DNA of 64,000 nt. Source: Burkholderia sp. D-99 (GTDB lineage: Bacteria; Pseudomonadota; Gammaproteobacteria; Burkholderiales; Burkholderiaceae). Below, in pieces: positions 17,263 to 26,477 of this stretch. The stretch's first letter is position 1, and the number at the start of each line of letters is the position of its first letter. The stretch covers positions 62,001 to 126,000 of the forward strand of contig NZ_JAAOXM010000002.1 in assembly GCF_011605345.1 (NCBI RefSeq). Direction: 5' to 3'. Below the pieces are notes generated by a model. It was not told the origin of the DNA. It saw only the letters and a program-made list of their open reading frames with translations, and searched no databases. The position numbers were made by a program, and so were the translations under genes.

Positions 17263-18846
17263 TTACGAAAGGGTCAAGGCGCGGGCAGGATCGAGCACGG
17301 TCAGTTCGGCCTGCAGTTCAGCAACACGACGCATGAGTGCTGACTTATCGGCATCTTTGCGGCTGCTCATCGTTTTCAACGCCTTGACGAGTTGTTGCTT
17401 GACTTCGAACGTCAGCGCCGGCTCCCAGCGCATCAGCGGCAGCGACCGCGACGATGCGTCGAGCTCGGCAAGCAGCGCGAGCGCCGCATCGGGACGGCCG
17501 GCATGATCGGCAAGCCGGGCCATCACGAGCCGCTGCAGGTAGCGATGCCGATCGGTTTTCATGCCGGGTAGCGCTTCAAGCCAAGCGAAAGCCGTTTCGA
17601 TGCCGTCGCGAGCCGCCAGTTCGCGGGCCTGGGTCTCGATTTCAGGCCAGTCGCCGGTGGCGTCGCCTTCGCTATCTGCGGAGACCGACAGCGGCGCAAC
17701 CGTCTCGCCCGCCTCCAGGTCACGCACGACCGCGTGCCGGGCAATCCATTCGAGCGTCGTGTCGTCGGCGAATGGCGTGCCGTCGCTGAATGCCAGCCGT
17801 TCGATGCCCGGCAGTCGTTCGAGAAACAGCGCAAAGTCGGCGCGTAGCAGTTCGCGCCACGCGCTGTACGGCATGCCGACGTGATCGAGCGCGACGTGCT
17901 GGAAGTATTGAAGATCGAACCACAGGTGATTCACGCCTTCCATGAACGCGCCCTCGACACGCTCCAGCAACTCGTGCCAGTGCTTCTGCAGCACAAGGCG
18001 CTTCATCTGCTGGCGCAGCTCGGCGCGTGGTGGCGCCAGACGCGTATGCGATGCGGCATCTGCCGGTGGCACGTCGTGCAAGGTGTCCCAGCGAACGCTG
18101 CGCACGAGGCGCACCGACGGCAAATAGCCGTTTTCCTGATCCCGCAGCCACGCCGACATCGACCGTGCCTGATCGAGCAGGTCGCGCGCCGACGCGATCG
18201 CCCCGCTCGACGCGGGACCAGAAACGACCTTTTGCGGCACGGTCGCGCCCGGATTAGCGCTACCAGCCGGTTCGTCGTTGCGCTCGAAACGGGAAACCAA
18301 CGACAGGAAATTCGGCCGCGCAGCTTCCAACCAGCTTCCTGTTTGTTCGACGAGCACGTCGAGTGCAGCAAGCGCACGCTCGAGATCGCGTGGCGCAAAG
18401 TCGCCACGGCTGTCCAGCATGTCGATCACGCGCGACGTCGCCAGCATTTCCATCGCCGCCCGCTTCGCCTCGGCTCGCGCGGGCAGCACGGCCTCGCCGA
18501 ACCGGTCGACTAGCGAAGCAGCCAGTTCCAGTCCGTCGGCAAAGCCGGCCGGGCCGTCCTGACGCAGCCTCGCGAACGTGTAGTAGCCGACCAGACGCAG
18601 ATCCTTCCCGGTTTCCTTGAGCAACTGCTCGCAGGTGCGGACGATGAGTCCATCGTCGATTCCCGACAGCTTGTTTGCCTCGTCCTTCAGTTCGAAGAAC
18701 GCATCCTCGTAGCCGGGATCGCGGCCGCATGCTTGTTCCCCGGGTATCGGAGCCAGCCATGCCGCCCAGGTGGTCTGCCGGGATTCCTGTAGCGAATCGA
18801 CACGAGATCCGCCGACGAGTGTCTTTACAAAATTGGCAAGCGTCAT
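17263..18846 (-). CDS. tssA: T6SS protein TssA
   Basis: A 527-residue TssA protein with an N-terminal ImpA_N domain (about residues 35-150, including PIPGEQACGRDPGYEDAFFELKDEANKL) and a C-terminal VasJ/VasL-like region with the long helical RLVLQKHWHELLERVEGAF segment. TssA caps or primes the assembling sheath and tube at the baseplate. The length is in the class with a large C-terminal domain. It lies eight bases downstream of tssM and upstream of tssF. No transmembrane segment is visible, so it is cytoplasmic. Confidence 0.9.
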   Translation of the reverse strand: MTLANFVKTLVGGSRVDSLQESRQTTWAAWLAPIPGEQACGRDPGYEDAFFELKDEANKLSGIDDGLIVRTCEQLLKETGKDLRLVGYYTFARLRQDGPAGFADGLELAASLVDRFGEAVLPARAEAKRAAMEMLATSRVIDMLDSRGDFAPRDLERALAALDVLVEQTGSWLEAARPNFLSLVSRFERNDEPAGSANPGATVPQKVVSGPASSGAIASARDLLDQARSMSAWLRDQENGYLPSVRLVRSVRWDTLHDVPPADAASHTRLAPPRAELRQQMKRLVLQKHWHELLERVEGAFMEGVNHLWFDLQYFQHVALDHVGMPYSAWRELLRADFALFLERLPGIERLAFSDGTPFADDTTLEWIARHAVVRDLEAGETVAPLSVSADSEGDATGDWPEIETQARELAARDGIETAFAWLEALPGMKTDRHRYLQRLVMARLADHAGRPDAALALLAELDASSRSLPLMRWEPALTFEVKQQLVKALKTMSSRKDADKSALMRRVAELQAELTVLDPARALTLS

Positions 18847-18854
18847 GGCAGGTC

Positions 18855-21800
18855 TCAGAACGCAAATGCGTCGCCCAGCAAACGGAGGGCGTGTCCGAAC
18901 GGTCTGGTGGCGGCATCGGAAGATGCGGAATTCGTCGCCAGCGAAGACACCGCGATCCGCGGATCGCTCTTTGGCGATTGCTCGACGGACACGCCCGGAC
19001 GTGCGTCCGCTATTGCGGTCGTCCGACGGGACGCCTTCCTGGACTCCAACGGCATCGCTTCATCTGGCCACGTCATCGCACCCGGTAGCCCCGGTGGCAA
19101 CGGCACGGCAGCGTGCCTGGCTGCGGCAATCGCCGCTGCCGGCAACGGCGGCGGACTGGCCGTCGACACCTTCGGCCCGGTGCTCGCCGCCCCGGTCATG
19201 AAAACCCGTGCAGGCAGCACGAAGTTGCGCAACTGGAGCACGTCGAGCGGGCCGGCGCCCGCCTCGCTGCGCAGTTGTACCTTCAGCGGGACGCCCTGGC
19301 TCGTATCCGGCGTCCAGGTCAGCAGGTAACGTGCGTTGTCCTGTTGCGTGACCTTCGCTCGCTCGAACAGGCGAATAAGGCCGAAGCGCCCCTGCGAATC
19401 GAGCGCCGTCCGCAAACCACCCTGCTCGGTCTGCCATTCGATATGCGACAGGTTTTCGAGCGACTGGCCAGGCCATTCGAACGGCGTCCATTCCTGCTTC
19501 TGGTTGAAGTAGTGCAATTCGCGGCCGGACAACACGAACCGCATGTCGGTGACGCCCGGCGTCGGCACCGCCTGCAACTCGTAGCGCACGCGTGCATCGC
19601 CGGACGGGAACAGCACCGTCGAAATGCGCGTGAGTTTGTTCAATCCGCTCAGGAAGCCCGGATCGATCGTCAGCGCACCGGAATCGGTGCCCTGCGCGGG
19701 TACCCAGCGGTCGCCCTGCCGCTCGATGACGCCGGCCAGCTGCGTCGTCACGAACTGTGTGATCACGCCACCATCGGGTCGCATGAAGCGCGCCATTTCG
19801 GGCAGCGACGCGTCGTTGTCCGAATCCGCGAACGGATAGCGGCCGCCGAACGACTTGTTCCAGTCGGCCAGGATCGCCGCGCGCCAGATCTCGTTCAGGC
19901 TCGACGCTGCAGGCTGCACGATGACCTGCCATGCCTGATCGAACGGCGCCCGGAATAGTGCGCCGAAGCCGGACCACTGTTCGCCGAGGCTCGCGGCGAC
20001 CCGGCTCGCATAGTCGCGACTGTCGGCGATGTCGGATGTCTTGCCTTGCAACACCGACTGGGCTGCCAGTCGCGCAACCGCATCCGGATCGACGCTGGAG
20101 ACAATCTGCGACGTCTTCAGGCGCATGGCCGTGATGCGCTCCAGATAGCGGGCGAGGCTCAGATCACCGGTCGCGGCCATTTGCGCGGCGGAGGTTTTGC
20201 CGTTGGCCGGTACGCCGGAGACGAGATCGCTGCCGGTCAGACGCAAGATCGGGCCAAACGCCGCGGCCAACGGCGCGAGCTGCGGTTTGCCCTGCTTCGA
20301 CGGATCCTTTTCGTCGGCACCGACAAGCTGCTGCGCCTTGCTGATCAACGTGTCGGACAGCGACTGCATGTTGGCTCCTGTTCCCGCCTGATAGACGATC
20401 GCGTTCATCAGCGCGACGAGCGGCGAACGTTGCGGATCGCCCAGCAAGGTCAGTTGATCGGCCGTGGCGGAAAGCGTCGGTGCCGGTTGCCAGCGCACGC
20501 TGTTGAGGAACAGTGCCCAGGCGCGCGCATAGTCGTCGAAATAGCGTTGGCGCAGTTCGTCCTTTAGTGTCGACGAGGGCTGGCCGGCGGCCTTGGTGTC
20601 GGAAAGCACCCAGTCGCTTGCCACGTCGTGTTGCTCGCCGGCTTCGTCGATGGCCTTGGCGATCCGTTCGTCCCATGCTCCGCGCGTGAATACGCCCGGT
20701 ATGGTCATGGTCGTGTTGAACAAACCACGGCTTGTCGCGCCACCTGCACCGGCCTGGGATGCCGCGTCACCCAGCAACGTGGCAAGCGATACCGGCGGAT
20801 ACTTCGGCGCCGCTTCGTCGAGGATCTGCTGGTAGACCGCGTCACGCGAATTCTGAATGCCCCGAACGCCGATCACCGTCTGGCGAGTCGCTGCGATCAA
20901 GGTACTGTCCGGAACGATTGCCAACGCAGCCGCCGTCGACTTCGCACCGGGTCCCAGATGGTTCGTGAAGAATGTAATGGCTTGCTGCCGCAAGTCCTCC
21001 CATCTTCCTGGCGACAACGACGAATTGACGGGGCGCGCCGGCATGGACGTCGCGACGAGCTGGGGTGTCAGGAATGCCGCCACCGCGCGCTCCGGCTTCG
21101 CGAGCATCAGATAGGTTTTGAGTGTGTCGTATGCGGCCTTTACCTGGGCATCCCCGCCGCTGGCGATTTCTGCGTCGGATAGCGATGCTAGTTGATGCAA
21201 TCGCGCCTCAAGCTGCCGGCGAATCGGGCCGACGAGAATGCGGTTTGCCGCATCGGCATAGTGCGGCCAGAGGGCATCGAGCAATGCTTGGTCGCGGTTC
21301 AGGCCGAAACGGGCTCTCAGCGGTGCGCGCGTGCGCTGGTGGATTTCAAGTGTATCGATCTGACGATCGAGATGGGTAAGCGTCTGCAGGGACTGTGTCG
21401 GGTCCCGGGCTTCCTTGAGATTCACGACCGTGTCTGCCGCACTTTCGATGGTCGCGCGGTTGACCAAGCCGGACAGCATCGTGCCGGCAATCCAGCAACC
21501 GAGCAGGACAGTCGCCATCCACGCTGCCGTGGTCGACAGCGAAAAGCCGAAGCGGCGACCATGAACCTTGCGGCTGTGATCGGCGACGGTTTGCCAGATG
21601 GTCCGGTGTCGAGAATTGGACCGTAAGTCGCCATCAATCGAATCGCCTCTCGGCACACCGGGATCTGGCGACGCCAGATCCCGCACCTTGAATAGAGGTG
21701 CGAACATCAGCCCGTGAAGCGCATGTCTCGAAACGGTGGATTCAGCGGTTCGAAGCAGCAACTCCGACAACGCCCCACGCAACCTCGAAACATGCTGCGA

Positions 21801-22634
21801 CAGTTCGGCCGGGTAACGGTCATCCGCATTCAAGGCGAGGCGTGCGACACCGGCGTCCGAGAGATTGTCGACGAGATTTCGCAACGACTCGTCAATCGCC
21901 TCACTATTCAAGTGGGTGTTCGCCCACGTAAAACCCATCGCTTCGTCCGGACCAGCTCGTTCGCTGCCGAAATCCGTCACGTCCAGAAGATAAGCCGGTG
22001 CGGCCCAGCGCAACGTGCGCGCGTGGCGAGCAAACCGCGCGACGAGTTCGTCGACGTCGAACGACGCATCGCCGGAACTCCGATGACGAGTAATGGCCAC
22101 AATCGCGTCGACCGGACGACGTCGACGCAGGCGGCGAATCCGATCGAGCCATTCGGTGTCGAGTTTGTCGTCAATTTGCCGCGCATACAGCACGATCGTA
22201 TTGCCGAGAATCGCATAGCCGGTATCGGCCAACCCGGGTGCGAGACGCCGGACGAGTGGATAGTCGCCGGCGACCAGCACCCAGCGATCACGATAGCGCC
22301 ATCGCCAGCCGTGCCTCTCCATCTGGGCCTGCTTAAGCGATTCGGCTCGAATCGCGGCATTACCCGTCGGGCCGTTTCCAGACGGAGCCGGCGCGCGGCG
22401 AGCGTGATCATCGACCCACTTCTTCACGGCACGCCAGCCATTGGCCGGCCGGGACGAATCACTGAAGCTGGAAATGAGCAAGAGCGTCACGAATATGGCG
22501 CATAAAGCGGCCAGCGCCAATCCTCGATCCGCCGCGGATATTGAAATCCAGTGCGGTCGCATCCAGACGATCAGCCCGGGAAGGGCGACAAAAGCAAGGA
22601 TCCCGAGCAGGTCAAGTTTGAATATCCGGTTCAT
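18855..22634 (-). CDS. tssM: T6SS inner-membrane protein TssM (IcmF family)
   Basis: A 1259-residue TssM, which with TssL and TssJ forms the trans-envelope channel. Two N-terminal transmembrane segments (about 8-25 and 37-56) precede a cytoplasmic domain (about 60-370), a third TM (about 374-394, STTAAWMATVLLGCWIAGTML) and a large periplasmic region ending in the C-terminal TssJ-binding domain. The position where many TssM proteins have a Walker A GxxxxGKT reads VLVAGDYPLVRRLAPG (about 119-134), so this copy should not bind nucleotide in the usual way. The start overlaps the preceding gene by 23 bases. Confidence 0.95.
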   Translation of the reverse strand: MNRIFKLDLLGILAFVALPGLIVWMRPHWISISAADRGLALAALCAIFVTLLLISSFSDSSRPANGWRAVKKWVDDHARRAPAPSGNGPTGNAAIRAESLKQAQMERHGWRWRYRDRWVLVAGDYPLVRRLAPGLADTGYAILGNTIVLYARQIDDKLDTEWLDRIRRLRRRRPVDAIVAITRHRSSGDASFDVDELVARFARHARTLRWAAPAYLLDVTDFGSERAGPDEAMGFTWANTHLNSEAIDESLRNLVDNLSDAGVARLALNADDRYPAELSQHVSRLRGALSELLLRTAESTVSRHALHGLMFAPLFKVRDLASPDPGVPRGDSIDGDLRSNSRHRTIWQTVADHSRKVHGRRFGFSLSTTAAWMATVLLGCWIAGTMLSGLVNRATIESAADTVVNLKEARDPTQSLQTLTHLDRQIDTLEIHQRTRAPLRARFGLNRDQALLDALWPHYADAANRILVGPIRRQLEARLHQLASLSDAEIASGGDAQVKAAYDTLKTYLMLAKPERAVAAFLTPQLVATSMPARPVNSSLSPGRWEDLRQQAITFFTNHLGPGAKSTAAALAIVPDSTLIAATRQTVIGVRGIQNSRDAVYQQILDEAAPKYPPVSLATLLGDAASQAGAGGATSRGLFNTTMTIPGVFTRGAWDERIAKAIDEAGEQHDVASDWVLSDTKAAGQPSSTLKDELRQRYFDDYARAWALFLNSVRWQPAPTLSATADQLTLLGDPQRSPLVALMNAIVYQAGTGANMQSLSDTLISKAQQLVGADEKDPSKQGKPQLAPLAAAFGPILRLTGSDLVSGVPANGKTSAAQMAATGDLSLARYLERITAMRLKTSQIVSSVDPDAVARLAAQSVLQGKTSDIADSRDYASRVAASLGEQWSGFGALFRAPFDQAWQVIVQPAASSLNEIWRAAILADWNKSFGGRYPFADSDNDASLPEMARFMRPDGGVITQFVTTQLAGVIERQGDRWVPAQGTDSGALTIDPGFLSGLNKLTRISTVLFPSGDARVRYELQAVPTPGVTDMRFVLSGRELHYFNQKQEWTPFEWPGQSLENLSHIEWQTEQGGLRTALDSQGRFGLIRLFERAKVTQQDNARYLLTWTPDTSQGVPLKVQLRSEAGAGPLDVLQLRNFVLPARVFMTGAASTGPKVSTASPPPLPAAAIAAARHAAVPLPPGLPGAMTWPDEAMPLESRKASRRTTAIADARPGVSVEQSPKSDPRIAVSSLATNSASSDAATRPFGHALRLLGDAFAF

Positions 22635-23913
22635 GCGGGAGTGCGTGTGTTGTTGATGCGTTATTCAGATTCGTCAGGACAGCGATGAACATATGGGCTG
22701 CGTCGCGCTGTGCGACCAGCTGCGGCTTTGGCGATTGACCGGCCACGTATGCTGCGCAAGCAGCGGCAAGCCATCCTGCCGAGGTTCCCGCCTTGCCGAC
22801 GATTCGATCGAGCTCGAACTCCTGTATGGGTTCGCCGTTCTCTCCTTCCGGACTGCCTGCGTTTAACGCCGCGCGCACGGAACCGGCCGCCTGGCTGTCG
22901 AATCCGGTCATCCACAACGCGCCGATGTCACCCACCGCGGCACCGCCCCAACGAAGCCCGTAGGTAAGCGCATGGTCAGGGTTGTCATTGCCGGCTCGAC
23001 GGGGTCGGTGGAACGCGGCAACCGGTTGCAATTCGAAACGCGATGCAAGCGCCTCGGAAGCCAGCAACAATCCCACTCCTGCCTCCGCCGAATCCTTCGC
23101 CGGTGGCTCGCCAATCACCTTGTTAAGGGTGATGGATACGAGCAACACCGCATGCCGATGCAGCGGCCCGTTCCGATCGTCGAGCCAGGAATCTATCGTC
23201 ATCAGATCGAGTGGGGCTGAAACCCGGTCCGTTATCGCGAATCGCAACGCGTGACGTCGCCATTCGCGCTGCCACAGCTCGACTACGTCGCGCTCTCCGG
23301 CATAACCGGAAAGATCGAGCAAAACGCGCAACGGTAAATCCGGATGAAGCGCGCCCAATGTCTTCTTCAGATCGTTCAGCAGTCGCTCGTACAACCATGC
23401 AAGAACCAACTCATGACGTTCGGCATCGTCAGCGGCCAGACGGGCTTCGATCGGCTCAAACCATCTTGCCGAAACCGATTCATTTGCTTTTCGCTCCGAA
23501 GCCCTGGCACGCAACCTCATCGTTCCATCGACAATCTGGTCGAGACCGGTTTTCGTATCGTCTGCGGTAACACGCGCGGCTACTCCCAGGACAAGCATCG
23601 GCACGCTCTCCCGCGCAAAAGCTTGCGCGTTGTACTTCCGGCTTGCATCGTTCCATGCCTGGACTTTCGCGCGTTCCAGTTCGTATGCCCGATAGCGCCG
23701 GGACACGACGAAGGCGGAAAAAACCGTCGGATAAACGGATACACATGTCCAGAACCATGGCGTGTGAGTCGGTTCGCTTTCCGGCCAAAGCATCAGTACG
23801 GCAAATATGCCGGCCGACGTCAGCACAACGAACACCGCGCCCCAGAGAAACCGCGACGGCGATTTGTCAGGAATCGGCTTCTCGGGCGGAAGGGATGAGA
23901 AATCCAGCGCCAT
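22612..23913 (-). CDS. Unknown T6SS-linked membrane protein
   Basis: A 433-residue protein I do not recognise. Two transmembrane segments near the N-terminus (about 25-44, WGAVFVVLTSAGIFAVLML, and 54-70, WTCVSVYPTVFSAFVVS) form a hairpin. About 360 mostly soluble residues follow, with short hydrophobic strands (HAVLLVSITLNKVIGE, SAGWLAAACAAYVAGQ) that look like an alpha/beta domain. It lies between PAAR and tssM, overlaps tssM by 23 bases and follows PAAR by three bases, so it is translationally tied to the secretion genes. A role as an accessory of TssM or of the effector module is possible; no family motif tells which. Confidence 0.7.
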   Translation of the reverse strand: MALDFSSLPPEKPIPDKSPSRFLWGAVFVVLTSAGIFAVLMLWPESEPTHTPWFWTCVSVYPTVFSAFVVSRRYRAYELERAKVQAWNDASRKYNAQAFARESVPMLVLGVAARVTADDTKTGLDQIVDGTMRLRARASERKANESVSARWFEPIEARLAADDAERHELVLAWLYERLLNDLKKTLGALHPDLPLRVLLDLSGYAGERDVVELWQREWRRHALRFAITDRVSAPLDLMTIDSWLDDRNGPLHRHAVLLVSITLNKVIGEPPAKDSAEAGVGLLLASEALASRFELQPVAAFHRPRRAGNDNPDHALTYGLRWGGAAVGDIGALWMTGFDSQAAGSVRAALNAGSPEGENGEPIQEFELDRIVGKAGTSAGWLAAACAAYVAGQSPKPQLVAQRDAAHMFIAVLTNLNNASTTHALPHEPDIQT

Positions 23914-23916
23914 CGA

Positions 23917-24174
23917 TTAGCAGCGCCCGCTGTTCGGAAGAGAGGAAAGCAAACGACAACCGCACTCGCACAAATCGTCGTGTTGCGCGACTTCGCGACC
24001 GTCATCGAATGCCCCCGAGGTCGCGGTTGCGATACGGTTGTCGCCGTGCCGCGGGCAGGTCACAGGATCGTGGAGCCGCGCCAGCGGACGGCCCATGAAA
24101 AAGCGCGTGGCCGAACCGGCCGTCACGATGCCGCCGCCGGTATGACTGTCGCCGACGCGAATGATGCCTGTCAT
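23917..24174 (-). CDS. PAAR-domain T6SS spike-tip protein
   Basis: An 85-residue PAAR protein that sharpens the VgrG spike and often carries effectors. The family pattern is clear in GIIRVGDSHTGGGIVTAGSATRFFMGRPLARLHDPVTCPRHG, with zinc-ligand candidates H11, H35, C40 and H43 and further Cys near the C-terminus (LCECGC). It is a stand-alone PAAR with no fused toxin. It follows the DUF2235 gene by 62 bases. It probably works with the VgrG encoded 7 kb upstream in the same operon. Confidence 0.93.
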   Translation of the reverse strand: MTGIIRVGDSHTGGGIVTAGSATRFFMGRPLARLHDPVTCPRHGDNRIATATSGAFDDGREVAQHDDLCECGCRLLSSLPNSGRC

Positions 24175-24236
24175 GTGTACCCCCGAAACAAACTGGCCTC
24201 GTCACCGCAGTTCGACGGTGAACGACTGATCCTGCG

Positions 24237-26477
24237 TTATAAGCGTCCCGGCAACCGGGCAGCGGGTGTCATCGCCTCGCTGGCCTGCCTGACGCGCTCG
24301 CCGTGCTTTTCGTCGCGCTTGCGTTTCTTTTCTTCGTCGACATAGTCGCTGCTTCCGAATGTGTCGATGGCGCGGGTCTGGAAGTAAAGATTCGACGAGA
24401 GCACATGGTCATGCCAGCTCGTCAGCATCGTGTCGTGAACCAGCAGGTCAAACAGCGCCATGACTTTGAGCGGCAGCGGATTCTTGCCGCTCAGGCCCAA
24501 CTTCCAAGCCTGGATCAGCGTTTCCTGTTCCGGCGTCATCATCCAGGCCTCGATCATCGCTGTGCTGAACTCCGGGTCGGCGTCCCACGGCAATGAACCG
24601 TCTCGAGCCATTTCACGTATCCGATTGTCCGATTTCTGCAGCCCGGATTGCCGGGATTCTTGCCGCATCAACTCTTCGGACTCGCTCTGGATGCGCTCCC
24701 AGACGCCCACTGAAGGGCGCGCTTTCTCGATACCCGTATCGCGGCCAGAAAGCATCTCCGGCAAGACCGCGTTCTGCCAGCGCGCATAGGCCTTGCCGAG
24801 CGTCTCCCTATCCGCCGGCGGCCGCTGGTTGCGCAGTGCGAGATACGCGGCCTCGGCGTCGTTGCGTTCCTTCAGGAGCTCCCGATGCCGGGCAGCAAGG
24901 TCGTCGAAGCGGTTCGTCACGGTTGCGCGAAATGCCGGGGATTGGTAGCGAACTGCCATCCAGCGCAAAAATATCTGCATGTGTTCGACAAAGTTCAGGC
25001 GCGCGACGTAGGGAACTATCTGGCGGTAGGCATCAATCAGTTCTCCGATTTTGTAGGAGGTTTTGCCGTCGGAGATGGGATTAGCGAGGGTGAATCGCCG
25101 AAACACGTCTGGCTTCCATTTCGCCAAGTCCTCCATCGTATCCAGCACGACACCATGCGATACCGCTTCATTGAGCATGTCGCGCAAAACGACACGCTGC
25201 AGTTCCGCGCGTGCTCCGAGCGTTCCTGGAGGTGCCCCACCGGTAATGTCTTCGCTCGTTCCCGGATAGAGGTATTGAAGTCCGCGCGTATTCTCGAGGC
25301 TATCGAGCCGCTGATAGAAACGCAGTTCATGCGCCGCAGCAAAATGCACGCATCGCTGCACCGACGCTGGCACCGCCAGATCGCGGTCTCCGTAGTTCTG
25401 TTTGAGCAGGCCAAGAACCGGCACGATCCCCAGCAGCTTGTTCTCTTCCATCAACGAAGACACGGCATCCAGCAGCCCCAGGAACTTGATTTCTATCGGA
25501 ATAGCCGTTTGGTTGGGATCTTTCGGATCGACAAAGGCCAGCTTCGTATCGCTCGGGCGCTTGTATCGCCGGGTCAGTTCATTCGCCAGCGCCCGAGCAA
25601 GAACACAGCCACGGTCGGCACCGAAGATCGATACCTGGATCCGCTGAACCTTTGGCGTCGTCTGCTTAGCGTCGGCAATTGATTTTTCAAACTGCGTCAT
25701 CGCGGCCGCCAGCCGGTCCTCGACGCCTGTTCCAAATACACGGGCGACAGCACGGTTGTCGCGAAACCATGGAATCGAGTCGATCACCACGCCAAAGAAC
25801 ACCGATTTGGCGGCGCTTTGGGCGATTGATGGAAAATTCTTCTTCGCGTCGTAGAGAATTGCGCGAGTGGCGGCTCGGCCGCGTCGAAGCCAGCGGTTTT
25901 CACGCTGCAGTTGCAACACTCGGCCGATATTGCGCGGCGCCGATTCGACCGAGTCGACCAGATCTTTGAAAGACTGCACGACCGGCCGAAACGAAAATTC
26001 CTTGAGACCCTTCTTGAGTCCTTCCGTGACAGTGTCTTTCGGACTGATGGGAAGCCGTTTCATGCCGGTTACGCTCTCGCCGACGCTGACTGCGATCGAA
26101 CCGGCTGCTGTGACACCTTGATTTCCAAGTTTAAAGGCTGCAGAGACGATCTGCCCCTCTCGGGCCTCCTTGTTCAACTCCGTTCCTAGCCCGGAATAAT
26201 AGAGCGGATACCAAAAATGATTGGATTCCTTCCTCCGACGTCGGTCCTTGTTATCGCTATGAGCTTCCCAGAGTCGACAAATATTTGAGTATCGAGAAGT
26301 ATTCTTATCATCGTAGTCTCGATGACGGCCAAATCCATCGAAGAAAAAACCAACGTGTATAACGGCACCGCACGGAATACAGTCGTCTTTCGGATACGCC
26401 TTCTGATTCTCCCCGATTGCAGCGCGCACTTCGGGCGGAGTTCTGTCAGCTGGATCTAGGATAGTCTTATCAGCCAC
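24237..26477 (-). CDS. DUF2235 (Tle1-like) T6SS effector candidate with altered nucleophile
   Basis: A 746-residue DUF2235 protein, the alpha/beta-hydrolase family that includes Tle1 phospholipase effectors. The family opening is present (HVGFFFDGFGRHRDYDD, then WYPLYYSGLGTELN). The nucleophile elbow normally reads GFSRG, but here it is G-A-D288-R-G (IFGADRGCVLARAL): Asp instead of Ser. The later Asp (FLGLLDAVSS) and His (FAAAHELRFY) positions look kept. The C-terminal half is long and helical. The start is a GTG at 26477, eight bases inside the preceding lipoprotein gene; GAGAGGG precedes it. Context (VgrG, DUF4123 adaptor, lipoproteins, PAAR) says secreted effector. It may be inactive or use other chemistry. 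Confidence 0.85.
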   Translation of the reverse strand: MADKTILDPADRTPPEVRAAIGENQKAYPKDDCIPCGAVIHVGFFFDGFGRHRDYDDKNTSRYSNICRLWEAHSDNKDRRRRKESNHFWYPLYYSGLGTELNKEAREGQIVSAAFKLGNQGVTAAGSIAVSVGESVTGMKRLPISPKDTVTEGLKKGLKEFSFRPVVQSFKDLVDSVESAPRNIGRVLQLQRENRWLRRGRAATRAILYDAKKNFPSIAQSAAKSVFFGVVIDSIPWFRDNRAVARVFGTGVEDRLAAAMTQFEKSIADAKQTTPKVQRIQVSIFGADRGCVLARALANELTRRYKRPSDTKLAFVDPKDPNQTAIPIEIKFLGLLDAVSSLMEENKLLGIVPVLGLLKQNYGDRDLAVPASVQRCVHFAAAHELRFYQRLDSLENTRGLQYLYPGTSEDITGGAPPGTLGARAELQRVVLRDMLNEAVSHGVVLDTMEDLAKWKPDVFRRFTLANPISDGKTSYKIGELIDAYRQIVPYVARLNFVEHMQIFLRWMAVRYQSPAFRATVTNRFDDLAARHRELLKERNDAEAAYLALRNQRPPADRETLGKAYARWQNAVLPEMLSGRDTGIEKARPSVGVWERIQSESEELMRQESRQSGLQKSDNRIREMARDGSLPWDADPEFSTAMIEAWMMTPEQETLIQAWKLGLSGKNPLPLKVMALFDLLVHDTMLTSWHDHVLSSNLYFQTRAIDTFGSSDYVDEEKKRKRDEKHGERVRQASEAMTPAARLPGRL

